A stretch of 64,000 nt of DNA from Arbacia lixula (GCA_963669155.1 OZ022576.1:17212035-17276034); one strand, 5' to 3'. Positions 9,832 to 21,685 are shown, counted from the first letter of the stretch. Notes: a model not told the origin generated them from the sequence alone. Program-made: numbers and translations.

Positions 9832-12800
9832 TGAGCCACTTCCTATGCCAGGATGAAATATGAGTTGGGTTAATGAGATGTCTGCTACCATAACTAATAA
9901 CTAAGATTTCATGATATGAGGTGATTATGAAAATGTCCTAGATGCATGTTTGTGCTATGAAGTATGACATTTTACTTTCCTTTAAATCAACAGTATGTCA
10001 GTTAAATGGAAATGGACAGCACTACGTTGACTCTTATAATAAAATTAATCCAAATAATAAGCAGATAGTCATTACCTTAGATTTTAAGATAAAATATTTT
10101 AAGTCAATTGCATCATTGATTTAATATGCACTTGTATAAGATGTAGAAGAACTTTAATGGTTGAGGGAGAAATTGTTAACATATTTTATGTCTTAATTAG
10201 AAAACATCTGCACATTTACACCCTTGATTTTAATAGCTTGTTTGCTTCTCTCATTTGGTCTATTCCCCATTTTGTTTACAAGCATTGTAAGTAAACTCCA
10301 CCAATGCGGTAACCCTTACCCTAATCCTAACCCCTACATACCAGCTTGTGGTTGTAGACCAATATGGAATAAGACCACATGGGAGTACATCAAGTGGTAC
10401 GGCACTGTTCACTGGTGACTCTGTGCTGAACATGTTTCACCACAAGGTAAGGATAGTAGTGGTAATGATTATACATGCTATAGTCATGGGAGAACTATTC
10501 TACCATAATCACTGGGTTCCGATTTTGTTACTTTCAACAATTATATCATTTTTAGACAATTCCTTCTTGGTATCCTAAACTCAAAATAGAATTGGACCAA
10601 TTGTGATGGCAGAATAGCACCTTTCATTTATTACGATTCAAGGAATCTTTACCACTTACCTTTAACAACATTAACAAGTTTTAGGGGGAATATATAAACA
10701 TGTTCCCCCACCCATGTAAGCTAATACATCTTTCATGCTCCTTCACCACTCTACTTCACCTCCATGCTCTTTACTCATTCTATATGCTACGCACTCAACT
10801 CTAAGGGCTTTCGTTTTAATTTGCTCTTTGCTACCATGGTGTCAGAAGCAGGTTTAAAGGGAATGGGTAGTAGTGGTAGTGGTAGTACAGATTACATAAC
10901 CCACAATCATAGCAACCCCTTTCTGCCATTAAGATTCCATTCCATTTGCAATTGATTTCATCATCATGTGAAAGGTATATCATCTAAAAATCCAGGTGTT
11001 GCAATAAAACGTAATGATCCTTGGGGTGACGGCAGAATGGTTTTGCCATGATTATAGTCCAGTACTCTCCCACTACCAAGGGACAGTGTTAACACTGAGT
11101 GCTTAGACCATTATACACAAACTTGCACACTTTTGTTGCCTTTACCATGTAACTATAACCTCTACAGATAAAGTTAGTGAAATCTGCAATGTTTAGAAGA
11201 TATCTATGACTAAGTTTTCTTCTACTACACTCAGGAAAAGTTTTCACTGTGAATACACTTCATGATTTTTGGACTCACAGCTAATTTTTGCAATCTTTTA
11301 ACCCAAGTATTGTCACAGATAGGTCAGGGTACGGGCAGTTATTAAAAAGGGGATTGAAAAGGATTATGTGCATGGTAATCCTCAAAAGGGATTGTAGGAT
11401 ATGTATAGTAACTGGATCAAGGTAATCTCTGCAATCATTATTCAAGTGTCTCCTTGGTACTGTTTGTACTGTTCTCAATCACTGAATCCTGATTATTCCT
11501 TCAACATTTGATGCTCCTTTTTTTTTAAGTTTGATAATTTTACATTCATGGCTAGTAGTCATGAATATTCTCAAAAAAATTTTTTTGGTGTGATATGTCT
11601 TTCTAAGTTAGTTTTTGTCAAGCTGTTTCTTTGATGCTTCTCCTTTTAGTCTCGTAAATCAAATTTGTTACCATAGTCCAACTTTCCTTCAGGTCACAGA
11701 TACTTTCATAACATAGCAGATTTTACCTCACACACGTTGACCATAGAGGCTTCCAAATTAGGCCAAAGTAAAAGGTTAGTGCAGTTAAGTGCCTCAAGAT
11801 CACCACAATGTCACCACATCCCTTACAGCTTAGAAACTAAGTGGATATTGACAAGATGTATTTTGGCTTAAACCCAGTATAATAAGGATCACATCAATTT
11901 TATATCAATTTTAATGCAGGATGCATGCATTCCTTTTTACTGGATGTAAGCCAAGCACTTGAATTCTCATTGAAATTGCCCCAGGAAACCTCTTAATATG
12001 AGCCAATATTATTTGAAAGATTGGGATACCTGCTGAATTTAGTCACCAATCTCTGACAGTGCTAAAGGGGAATCCGTACAGAACGATCTTCTGCCTGCTT
12101 TCCGGTCATTTTTTTTTTAATGGGTAGGAGCAAAATGTAAAACATGCATAGACACTCTGTATGTTTATAATTCAAATAAAGAAAGAAATGGCAATGACAA
12201 AAGCATATCAAATAACAATAGCAGATTAAAGAGCAGTAATATTAGTATACCACCAGCATTAGAATAATGCCATTTCAATAAATACACAAAAACATCAATT
12301 ACTATCTTTATGAATAAGAGCTCTGAAGTGTAAACAAGCAGAGACAATTAAAGAAGACCATGCGGGAATTTGAACCTGTATCCACTGCTTACTTGGGAGT
12401 AAATACTACAACCAGGCTACTACTCAATTCTAGCAATTTCACAGAGCTAAATACTACTATTATCATCACATCACAAATGTGTTGTTTCATATGGAATACT
12501 GAGGTATAACGTCATGTGAGCTTCTTGTCATGATAGAGGATTTACACTGTGCATATTATGTACAGGCAGAACAAGCTGCGGTTATACGATTTCAGAACAG
12601 TCAACATCTCGCTTGAGTGGCCTTGTTTAAAACTAGAATCCTGTATGTTGAATCATCGTGGATGGATTAGATGTTTTGTTAGCACAATCCTCACTTCAGT
12701 AAAGCCTCCAGTAAATTTAAAACTTAGAGTAAGATACGTCCTCTACATGAAACAAGATTGAAACTGGTAAATAAGTTTTCCCCATACATATCATGAGGTC

Positions 12801-13106
12801 ACATCTAGAATTAGCTGGTTTAAGAAGCACTTTAGGTCCACCACAAGAATGACTAGGCATATGCTTATAGCTTGAACAAAGTTAAGAGAGGTGTTAGTAA
12901 TTCTTCTGAACCACTGCATAGCAAAAAATAGTTTTAAGTTCTGAAGCACCAAGCATCTAAAAGAGCTCACAGCACAGGCTAATAACCCTCTCAGTACCCA
13001 AGAAGAATAGTGATAAGTCTAAACAAACACATTTCATCGCCTGTGGGACTGTAGAGTTAGGATATATGCCTCATATTGGGAAGCAAAAGAAGAATTGTCT
13101 TCTTAC
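9832..13106. other. Intron of MFSD4A-like gene
   Basis: Remainder of the 5.7-kb last intron. The segments at 10450-10640 and 10860-11050 look like diverged copies of a repeat also present at 5700-5860 (shared GGTAATGATTA and TGGCAGAAT blocks). Around 12361-12425 there is a degenerate tRNA-like stretch on the minus strand. Short CCTTACCCTAATCCTAACCCC at about 10313-10333 is not a telomere tract. No further coding exon was seen. Confidence 0.5.
12361..12425 (-). pseudogene. Degenerate tRNA-like / SINE head
   Basis: On the minus strand TAGCCTGGTTGTAG resembles an A box and GGTTCAAATTCC resembles a B box with one extra base. The spacing between them fits a tRNA. No acceptor stem can be paired convincingly, so it is a relic at best. 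Confidence 0.3.
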
Positions 13107-13221
13107 GTTTGTCAGCGGTGTAGTAGCAGAGGATCTGAAGAATTCCAAAGACGAGGATCCCGAGGCAACTGGCGCCTGCACAGAACGCCAAGAAATACAG
13201 CGGCTGGACCGGAAATATAAG
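13107..13221 (-). CDS. MFSD4A: MFSD4A-like transporter, exon with membrane segment 12
   Basis: Read from 13221 to 13107. The acceptor is TTTCCACAG and the donor GTAAGAAG. It starts in phase 0 and ends one base into a codon that the terminal exon completes (proline). The 38 residues begin with a loop (LIFPVQPLYF) and continue into the last hydrophobic helix, LAFCAGASCLGILVFGILQI, ending LCYYTADK just at the membrane border. Human MFSD4A has the same order here: a hydrophobic helix after the VGS/VGR motif, then the cytoplasmic tail. Junction phases agree on both sides. Confidence 0.9.
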
Positions 13222-13624
13222 CTGTGGAAACAAACAGACCAGTAAAAGAGAAATATGCTCAGTGTCATTGTTTTGTCACATCTGGATCTAGACTAGGGTT
13301 AGGGTTCATTATCAGGGTGAAATTTATGATTAAATTTGCTTTATCTTAAAAGGTACTTTCAAGGTTGTTCTTGTAGATGAACTGGAAGCTTAAATGGGAA
13401 GCAGACCAAATAAAGAGTAGCTAAACCAAATATGGTATAGGCCAAATGGGGATATACCAACTGGAAAGTAGACCAAATAGGAGTCAACTAATGGAAGAAG
13501 ACCAAATGGAAGTATACCAAGTGAGAATAGACCAAATGGGGAGTAGACTTAATTGGAGAAGACCAGATATAAAGCAAGAACAACATCCCTATTTCTGATC
13601 CCGGCTAGAAAGTGATCTACTCAC
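13222..13624. other. Short intron carrying a GTAGACCAAATGG minisatellite
   Basis: A 403-bp intron, the smallest in the visible gene. From 13384 to 13570 it holds about ten imperfect repeats of an AGACCAAATGGGAGTATACC-like unit, preceded by GGGTTAGGGTT. A related element lies at 56369-56615. Confidence 0.75.
13384..13570 (+). repeat. AGACCAAAT minisatellite
   Basis: Imperfect repeats of about 11-22 bp built on AGACCAAATGG alternating with AGTATACCAACTGG. The units differ from each other by substitutions and length, so the array is old. Confidence 0.8.
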
Positions 13625-13695
13625 CCTTCCCACAAGGACTGGGAACGTCATTTCTCCCGTAGCCGCACCAATTACTATACAGCTGGTCACAATAC
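13625..13695 (-). CDS. MFSD4A: MFSD4A-like transporter, exon with membrane segment 11
   Basis: Read from 13695 to 13625; acceptor CTGATTTCAG, donor GTGAGT. It completes the glycine codon begun by the 17442 exon and ends in phase 0, encoding GIVTSCIVIGAATGEMTFPV then LVGR. This matches the conserved stretch of MFSD4A that reads roughly VTGAGVGEMVLQMLVGS: the GxxxGEM core and the LVG that follows are kept. It forms membrane segment 11. At 71 bp it is short but has good splice sites and fits the phases on both sides. Confidence 0.9.
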
Positions 13696-13821
13696 CTGAA
13701 ATCAGGAGCAAAACAACAAGGAAAAGAACAGAATTGTGAGTTTATATGTCATCTGAAGGATCATCAGCACACCAGGGTACTATAGGCCCCTTACCCATTA
13801 TGTGTGCCAAGTACCACAATG

Positions 13822-13858
13822 TTTTTTTTTTTTTTTTTTAAATTTATTTTATTTATTC

Positions 13859-13912
<54 letters not shown>

Positions 13913-13939
13913 TTTTGGGGGGGGGGGGTGGGGGGGGGG
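13822..13939. repeat. Poly-T / (AT)n / poly-T / poly-G block
   Basis: A T-run, an AT-rich link, (AT)n at 13860-13904, a second T-run and a 23-base G-rich run with one T, all contiguous. The block is low complexity and its open frames are not coding. Confidence 0.95.
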
Positions 13940-14838
13940 CAGTTGTCATTCATATATTCTACCCCATTTCAACAACTAAAGATTAACATTACCCATTACT
14001 TAAACTGAATCCCGCTTTGATTTGACTCAATTTTGACTCATCATCACTAATCTATTTTGGAAATATTTCATATAAAAGATATAAAACATGGCCAGTTGCC
14101 CGCCCCCTACCGTCATGGTAATTAAGGTGTATCAGTTCACAGTTCGAATCAAATTTCCCCGCAATTCTCAGGGAAATATGTGACAAAGCTACAGATATGC
14201 TAACCCTAGGGACGGGCCAGGGTGGGGTGGAAAGCTTCCACTGAGCATAGTCTCTATATTAACATACTATTTGCACTGGGATTATACAGGAGAAAGAAAA
14301 AGCAGGCAGACAATTCAATATTTGGTAACTCCCTTGAGATAACAATTTGGAGACTGTCAAACAAGAAACCAGCACGACCATGATGAAATTGAGCTGTATG
14401 CATAGAGAGAGCGACAAATGTTTACCTTTTGAGTTGACAGTACGGATCATAAAAGGCGGTCTGCAATATCTTACCCTATCGATATCGCAAATAGTGCGCT
14501 GACATGAAAGTACAGACAGGACTGCCCTAAGATTATTGAAACTGCAATGAGTGATGCACAGATGACCATAAATGCTAGTTTGCACAGAAGTGTTTTTTCC
14601 ATAGCAGTTTGCAGCCTGCTCTAATTTGATGAGTGTCCCCTTTCCCCACCCCCCCCCCCACCCCCAAGCTAAAAATGTGTTCCATGTATAAATTTGGAAA
14701 GACACTGTGGTTTATCAGTTCGATGAGTTGCTTTATATTATTCACACTTTGTAGTAATTGATGTTGATGGAAAGTTGATACAAATCTTTTTGCAAACCCA
14801 TGTTGAAAGAAAAATGTGTTTGTCTATTTCTTGGTTAA

Positions 14839-14921
14839 CTCGCTATATGCCAATTTTTCATTTCTGCATGAGTAATACACACAAATCATATAGAGCAGAA
14901 TAACAACTGGCACAGAAAGAG
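14839..14921. mobile_element. 83-bp TTAA-flanked micro-MITE (family A)
   Basis: Flanked by TTAA on both sides (14835-14838, 14922-14925). The ends are imperfect inverted repeats, CTCGCTATATGCCA against CTCTTTCTGTGCCA on the other strand. The interior has a GAGTAATACACACAA motif shared by other family members. Confidence 0.6.
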
Positions 14922-15528
14922 TTAAGAATCTTAGTCCCCTACTTCACCCATCAACGTTGAACAGGCAAATGCAATATTGTACCGATAGGTGCTGAAAAGG
15001 ATTATCCCACCCCTAGTAATAAAAACACCATTATTTCTTGTCAGTATCAATAACCTATTTCCAATCTCTGTGGCCACAATTGAGTGAGTAACATTACATG
15101 TAACCACATGAGTACAAAACACTGTTTTCAATAAGGATGACAAATGGAGAAACACTAAAAAGAAGACTGGTCTCCTTTGAAGGTATCTGGAGTAAAGTTT
15201 TATATCTAATTCTAAGAGTTTCGCAGATGAACTATATGCTATTTAGTCTGCAGTATCCTTAGATGAAGCAAAGAACAATGATGAATAATTCACTGAACAC
15301 TAAAGATTGTGAGCTCTTTAATGTGACACACATTTATACATACTAGAAAAGCACATGGTTCACAGAATAAACCTGAGCAATAACCAAATAAGTAACATAA
15401 GTTCTATATTTCAATTTTAGGAGAATTGCTATCATAATCTAATAATTATTGTCATATTTCTTACGATTTCATTGACATACACTCTGTATCATTTATTGAT
15501 GTATGTTATTAGCTCTCCCACCAACCCT

Positions 15529-15555
15529 TCTCTCTCTCTCTCTCTCTCTCTCTCT
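15529..15555. repeat. (TC)n microsatellite
   Basis: 27 bp of TC dinucleotides within pyrimidine-rich intronic DNA. Confidence 0.95.
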
Positions 15556-16599
15556 TATAACCCAATTTTATCAGGTCTCCTTTCCTTTTCCCTCTCTTCT
15601 TCTCACTTTCCCCAACTCTTGTTACCTACCTTGCCCTCTTTCTAACCCCTTCCATCAAAATAGAAGCAATCAACATTACATTCTGTTCCCAAACCTCAAC
15701 ATTTAACCTCACATGCACACATTAACAATGAATCAACTTAAAATATATTTTCTCTGATATGAAAGACATGTTGGCCCAGGCAATGTTATTAAAAAAAATA
15801 TATATATAAAGAATGATTTTATTCCAAATATGACCAAATTATAAATGTATGAGAATGACACACACATCTATATAACTTTGAACAATTACCAAAGTATTTC
15901 ATTCTGAGAAGTGACCAAACCTTGCACAGGATGTTTTTAATTGCAATCCAACCTTTTACTGGCAAAACTTAATGAATATCCCATATTTCATGATGTTTAT
16001 GACTGTACTCTTGTGGTGAACATTTATCTCCAAATAGATGGACATCCCGTGCTGTGAGTGAACATGAATGAGGAGGTTGGTACTTACGCATCATCTTTTT
16101 GTCTACGAGATGATATGAAGATTAAAATTGGGTTAAGGTAATAAAAGTAAGAGGAAATGCTGTTATTTTGTAAGTTTATAAATAGGTGATTCCATTAATT
16201 AGGGTTTCAGATTAAAAACATCTGTGGTGTCAGTTCAGTTGTCAATTCAATCTTGGTTTATTCCTGTGGACAATTTTTCCATGTTTCATGGAATAAAATA
16301 TTCAAACAAAATCAGACACAAATAAACCCTGAACAGAAGAAAACTGGAACCATTTTTATGGAATCACCAATCTACAAGTAAGCAAAAGTAATAATAATGA
16401 AGGGAAATGAAGAGCATAAATAATATCAAGGCTCCTCCACATTGCTCCTCTGAACATATATGCACATTCAGAGTTAAGATGGCAACGATAATGGCAATAA
16501 CAACTTCAGCTTTCCTGCAACAAACTGTTAAACAAAAAATGCATGATACAGGAATATTGATAGGGTAAATGAAATGTTGACACTGTTCTTCTAAAAATG

Positions 16600-16677
16600 A
16601 AAAACTGTCTCTGACTGGAATCAAACCTGGGTCTCTGGCTTAGTTTGCCAATGCCTTATCTACTAGGCTATAGAGAC
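16600..16677 (-). pseudogene. tRNA-like sequence with Pol III terminator
   Basis: Read on the minus strand from 16677 to 16606. Acceptor strands GTCTCT and AGAGAC pair. TAGCCTAGTAGATAAGGC is a good A-box/D-arm with a GCC/GGC stem. TTGGC/GCCAG forms an anticodon stem with a 7-base loop (AAACTAA), and GGTTTGATTCC is a B box one base from consensus. Position 33 is A rather than U and two of five T-stem pairs are mismatched, so a working tRNA is unlikely. TTTTT follows directly (16604-16600). It is either a tRNA pseudogene or the head of a tRNA-derived SINE. Confidence 0.55.
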
Positions 16678-17220
16678 ACAGAGTTTCAGTGAGACCAGCT
16701 TGATTGACAGAAAAGCAGTTAGTCATTCTCTGGTTCTTGTAATTCCTGTGTTTAGGCAGGAGATCCCAGGTAAGGGGGCATGTATGTGTGCAAATTAAGA
16801 TTGATATGCATTGTGGGAGACGGCAACTTCAGCTTTCTCTATGACAGAATAAGCAAAAGAAATATGCTAATAGAGAAGTTAATAAATTAAATCGAAATGT
16901 CTTCATTTTACTTCGATGAAATAAAACATGAAGATGGTGCTAGTGATTTGGGAAATTGAATTCAACTGGTCGCCGGACAACTTCTAATTCTTTGCATTAT
17001 GTGATTTTTTTTTTTGCCCAGGAAAAGTTGAATGCTTCAGCTAGAGGCCAGATAAGGAGCCATCTATTTTCTGCAAATTCAAATATTTTCCTGTACATGT
17101 ATCTATCTCAAGTTTGCATCGAGCCGTATCAGATACTTTAATGAGCTGTTCTGTAAAAAACACATATTGGTCTTTTTACCTCACGTCTCAAACTACTAGT
17201 CAATTTTGTTTTTTATTTCT

Positions 17221-17221
17221 T

Positions 17222-17289
<68 letters not shown>

Positions 17290-17335
17290 ATATCTAATAT
17301 CTATCTATCTATCTATCTAATATCTATCTATCTAA

Positions 17336-17369
<34 letters not shown>

Positions 17370-17406
17370 ATATCTATCTATCTAATATCTGTCTATCTAT
17401 CTATCT
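17221..17406. repeat. (TATC)n microsatellite
   Basis: About 185 bp of TATC units with recurrent TAATATC interruptions, ending about 35 bp from the donor of the 17442-17589 exon. Confidence 0.97.
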
Positions 17407-17441
17407 AAAGTCACCAAGTGCTTATTTGCTTTGAGTCTTAC

Positions 17442-17589
17442 CTGACATTTTAATGTGCTGTTCTGCAAAGGCCACAGATGATGGGTAGATGCTGCTGAGG
17501 AAGAGACCAAAGATGCCTGAGCCTATATACAAGACCACCAGACTGTCCCTCCGCAGTAGCTCCAAACACAGGGCACCAAAACACCCAAT
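17442..17589 (-). CDS. MFSD4A: MFSD4A-like transporter, exon with membrane segments 9-10
   Basis: Read from 17589 to 17442; acceptor TGCTCTACAG, donor GTAAGACT. Starts in phase 0 and ends one base into a codon. It encodes 49 residues: the end of a helix (IGCFGALCLELL), a short basic turn (RRDS), then VVLYIGSGIFGLFLSSIYPS and a loop ending FAEQHIKMS. The GLFLSS-(I/T)-(Y/F)-PS block is the clearest match to MFSD4A, whose sequence has GLFLSSTFPS at this point, followed by an acidic loop. A TATC microsatellite lies just beyond the donor. The upstream intron is about 32 kb. Confidence 0.93.
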
Positions 17590-18607
17590 CTGTAGAGCAG
17601 CAGGAAGAGAAGAAACAAGACATTAGAAGTGAACTTGGTATAGTGAAACCTGCTTTAGTGACCGTGTGTATAGAAAAAGCACATTTGTTCTTTCTCTTGA
17701 ACATTTTTATGGAATCCGTATGAAAGAGACTTGTACATATAAGCCACCTGCTCATAAAGGCCAAATGAGTGGTCTTTCTGTACAGGTTTTGCTTTACTAC
17801 AGTCAAACCTGTGTTTAATGTCTAACCCAACAGATTCAGAATAATTAGTTGGATAGCTCTTGTTACAGACGGACATACCCATCTGCTCTGAAGGAATTGA
17901 AGTTGCGTGACCTTTACAGACAGGTGGTCTTTATGGACAGTCATCTTTGTTCTCAGTTTTGACTGTACTCCACCTGACGAGATCCAAAATTTATTCTTTA
18001 TTGACCTATAGGAAAAAAATGTTAATTGGTTGACTATGTTAATCCTTCCCATGAATCAGCTTATATTGGGTATCTGTCATAATAATGTAATAACGTGGCA
18101 TAATAGGCACTATTTCGATGGTTTTGACAGGTATATCTGCTACGTACAGGCTTCAAGCAAAGAACCATTCCATCCATTAACAAACACAACTTCTGGAACA
18201 AGATGTGTATGTGTAGGTTTGTAATTCAGCAAAGTGACCAAGATGTAATGCAGAACTCACACAGCATTCCGCTGGGGCCTAATGAATATTCATGCAAGTC
18301 AGAGGATGGCCAGTGTGATCTATTGGATCCTACAACACCTTGACATCACCAGAAGGCTACACTAGTCAGGTGGGGGTGTCACTGCCCTTCAAAGGACTCA
18401 ATGAAAATATCAAGTCCTTACAAACCAAAGGAACCCTCCTGAATTTAGCGCATGCTCTCATGACAGGCTCAAGTGCACAATTATATCGCACATGCTGACA
18501 ACAAACTTTCACAAAGACGTAAAGATGACAGGCTTAAACTAAGTTCATGAAAGTAAATCTGAGTAAAGCTGAGAACATGGTGAGAACTGATATTTAAGCA
18601 GTAAGAA
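17590..18607. other. Intron with degenerate GGTGGTCTTTATGGACAG repeats
   Basis: Repeated variants of ACAGGTGGTCTTTATGGAC and its complement occur at about 17760-17790 and 17915-17945, within 17640-17990. The same motif appears near 2566-2612 and 50250-50425. No gene was recognised. Confidence 0.4.
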
Positions 18608-20080
18608 ACAAGGCATTAGCAAGATTGTGTCTCGCCCACTTGCGAAAATAACCAGAAATATCGCGATCTCCGTTGCTACGCAAAAGAATTGTATCCCTGG
18701 CTGATTGTGAAATATCTGCCATAGAATGTAACATTCCATAAATGAGAAGGGCTATTTCACGCAATGCTACTTCCTCTATCTACTCCCCCTCCCCCACCTT
18801 CCCCCTTCTGTGAAAAACTGAAACAAACAAATAAGCAACTTTAAACAGACAACATCAAAATCAGGTGCAAAATAGTGACTTTGAATAAATTTGCATAAAT
18901 GTGCATGAGTAATGTTTGCCTAAATCTACATCAGTAATGCTCACACATGCTCACACAATTCTGTTCAAAGTTAGGAAGCCTTCACCAAGCGTCTTGCAAG
19001 TAAACTTTAATGTATGACCTCAAATGACCTTTGACCTTATCATGTGACCTCTTACAGCACAATAACATGCAGGTGCCTACAGTGCATCCATCATCCAAGT
19101 TTGATTGCCATTGTAGCAACATGTGATGAGTTATGTGTGATAAGAGAGTCTTGCAAGTAAACTTTAACGTATGACCTCAAATGACCTTTGACCTTATCCT
19201 GTGACCTCCAACGGTACCATAACATGAAGGTACCCCCAGTGCATCTATGACCCAAGTTAGGTTGTAATCAAAGCAACCTATGTGAAGTTATTTGTCAAAA
19301 GAGAGTCTTGCAGGTAAACTTTAACGTATGACCTCAAATGACCTTTGACCTTATCCTGTGACCTCCAACAGCACCATAACATGAAGGTACCCCCAGTGCA
19401 TCTATGACCCAAGTTAGGTTGTAATCCAAGCAACCCATGTGAAGTTATTTGTCAAAAGAGAGTCTTGCAGGTAAACTTTAACGTATGACCTCAAATGACC
19501 TTTGACCTTATCCTGTGACCTCCAACGGCACCATAACATGAAGGTACCCCCAGTGCATCTATGACCCAAGTTAGGTTGTAATCCAAGCAACCCATGTGAA
19601 GTTATTTGTCAAAAGAGAGTCTTGCAGGTAAACTCTAACGTATGACCTCAAATGACCTTTGACCTTATCCTGTGACCTCCAACGGTACCATAACATGAAG
19701 GTACCCCCAGTGCATCTATGACCCAAGTTAGGTTGTAATCCAAGCAACCCAGGTGAAGTTATTTGTCAAAAGAGAGTCTTGCAGGTAAACTTTAACATAG
19801 AAAAAGAGAGTCTTGCACATACTCTTTAATATATGACCTCAAATGACCTTTGACATCATCACATGACCTCTGACAACACCATAACATGAAGATACCCCTA
19901 GTGCTTCTATCAACCAAGTGTGGCTGCCATTGCTGTAACAGTTGCCAAGTTATGGATCATAAGAGAGTCTTGCAGGTAAACTTTAACATTTGTGACGGAC
20001 GACAGACGACGGACGGACGACGGACGGATGCCATTTGGATCCCTTAGTCTCGCCTTCACCTCCGGTGGGCGAGACAAAAA
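18608..20080. mobile_element. Helentron-like (pearl/Tsp-type) element, copy 2
   Basis: Same orientation and same ends as the copy at 8258-9831, about 10.3 kb away. The left ~200 bp are nearly identical, followed by about 170 bp that differ from copy 1, then 157-bp units from 18989, a GACGG microsatellite (about 19993-20030) and the shared hairpin right end. The array holds five standard units, a 34-bp broken unit (19774-19807) and one diverged unit (19808-19964). Both copies lie in introns of the same gene. It encodes nothing. Confidence 0.65.
18989..19992. repeat. 157-bp tandem array with internal restart
   Basis: Unit starts at 18989, 19146, 19303, 19460, 19617 and 19774, all 157 bp apart, then a restart at 19808 and a last start at 19965. 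Five units keep the perfect DR1 TGACCTTTGACCT. The 19808 unit has TGACCTTTGACATC and many other differences, so it belongs to an older subtype. Confidence 0.93.
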
Positions 20081-20731
20081 GGAAGAAAGTTGAAAATGTA
20101 TGAATGCATTTGAAGGTCGGTATTTAGACATAAAGTAGTTGTTTCTGTGTATGAAGTTAGGAAAGATATCCATTCTGTGCAGAAAGGCAGCTTCATTGGA
20201 CAAAGATAACAATGCATGTGATGGAGGTTCAATAAGAAACTAAAAAATTAAATATGCTTTGAGAAAGTTCGATGTAGAATCAATATATAATAGATATCCT
20301 TACCAGTATGCTAATGCCCAACATTCGTTTGGTAATGTTGCAATCTGCCAGCTAGCCCAAAAAATATTGTTTGTAAATGGTGTTATTTATTCTTATTCTG
20401 TGTTCTTGCATGCAGCCCCTCACAAACACACTCCTGTTCTGAATCTTAATACATACTGCTGAAAGAGATTGAAAAATCAGTGGCCATTTCACCATTAATT
20501 ATCTTGGGTAGATATTAAATTAGAGCAAGATTCTCAATGCTGCCCTCTGCTGTTAAATGTGAGTACAATCCTTTTTAAAACTCAAAAACCCCTGATAGAA
20601 CGTTGAATCTAATAAAAAGCAGCAAGAAAAGAGAAAAAGATCGGTAAAACTGAGAAAATCAGATATATCGTAAGACTTGTGGACTGTTGAGAATGTTGTA
20701 TTCTGAGTGGTGAATTCTGATCTTTAACCTT
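20081..20731. other. Intronic DNA, nothing recognised
   Basis: AT-rich, no gene or strong repeat seen. Confidence 0.45.
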
Positions 20732-20895
20732 CCTGGGCTCTGTAACAGAAAGGTTTGCGATCAATTGTAAATTTAAATGACAAATTCTGATTCGTTACAG
20801 GTCAGTCGTTTGTACAAAAGCGCAAGTAACAAGGGCGTTGATTGGTCATTGCTATTTTGTGATTGATTGCAAACCTTTATGTTACGGAGCCCAGG
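20732..20895. mobile_element. Foldback MITE, CCTGGGCTC ends
   Basis: Inverted arms of about 38 bp. The left arm starts CCTGGGCTCTGTAACAGAAA and continues GGTTTGCGATCAATTG; the right arm on the other strand starts CCTGGGCTCCGTAACATAAA and continues GGTTTGCAATCAATC. It is 164 bp with no coding content. No clear target duplication was found, so the superfamily is not assigned. Confidence 0.75.
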
Positions 20896-21609
20896 TCAAA
20901 AGGACAATTTTTTGTTTGCAGTTTTATTGTTTTTGTGTACCATGCATGAAAAAGGAAATATCAAGGACATCAATTCACAGAGCAAGATTCATGAACTAGT
21001 GACAAGATTTTCTAATCATAACATCTCTTATTTTTCTCAAATTTCTGCCAATCTGTTTTTGAGATATTTCTATCTTGACTCAATTAAATTTCTTATCGGT
21101 GTTTCACAACCCCTTTATATTTTCAGGATATTTCCACACAAAAACATGACTCATGTGATGTTTCATGCTTCACATGCATGTGACATTTAGGAAATGACAA
21201 ATATATCTCCAGAGTTTGAGAGCAATTCCCCTGGAATAAACATAATAATGCATCATTTTAGCTATAGATGTAGTGCAAGAGAAATGTGCAAGTAGGGGAT
21301 ATTTCAGACTGAACATAGTGTCATTGACTTGTAATAAAGACATTCTCTCTTTTTTCTCTCCATCTCTCTGTCCTTACCTCTCCTTATCTAAGATAAATTA
21401 TTGACTGTTCGTTCCTTTCTGTTCTTCTCTTGGAGATAACATTTCCATTTCTTCTCTAAATACAATCTTTATTTCTCTCCTTTTCTCACTGTTTCTCCAT
21501 TCAATATCTTGATCCCTCGTTCCCTTCCTCCCCCCATCTCTCTTCCCTGTCCTTTCTTTGTGTTTTTTTTTCTCTCTCTCATTTTCTACTCCCCACCTTC
21601 CCGCACATA

Positions 21610-21685
<76 letters not shown>

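Larger units (their letters stand above)
13696..17441. other. Intron of MFSD4A-like gene
   Basis: A 3.7-kb intron. It contains a composite poly-T/(AT)n/poly-T/poly-G block (13822-13939), a short MITE (14839-14921), a (TC)n tract (15529-15555), a tRNA-like sequence with a T5 terminator (16600-16677) and a TATC tetranucleotide tract (17221-17406) close to the exon donor side. Confidence 0.6.

Noticed and set aside
10305-10340. CCTTACCCTAATCCTAACCCC as telomere remnant
   Set aside because: Only about three degenerate units; chance is a sufficient explanation.
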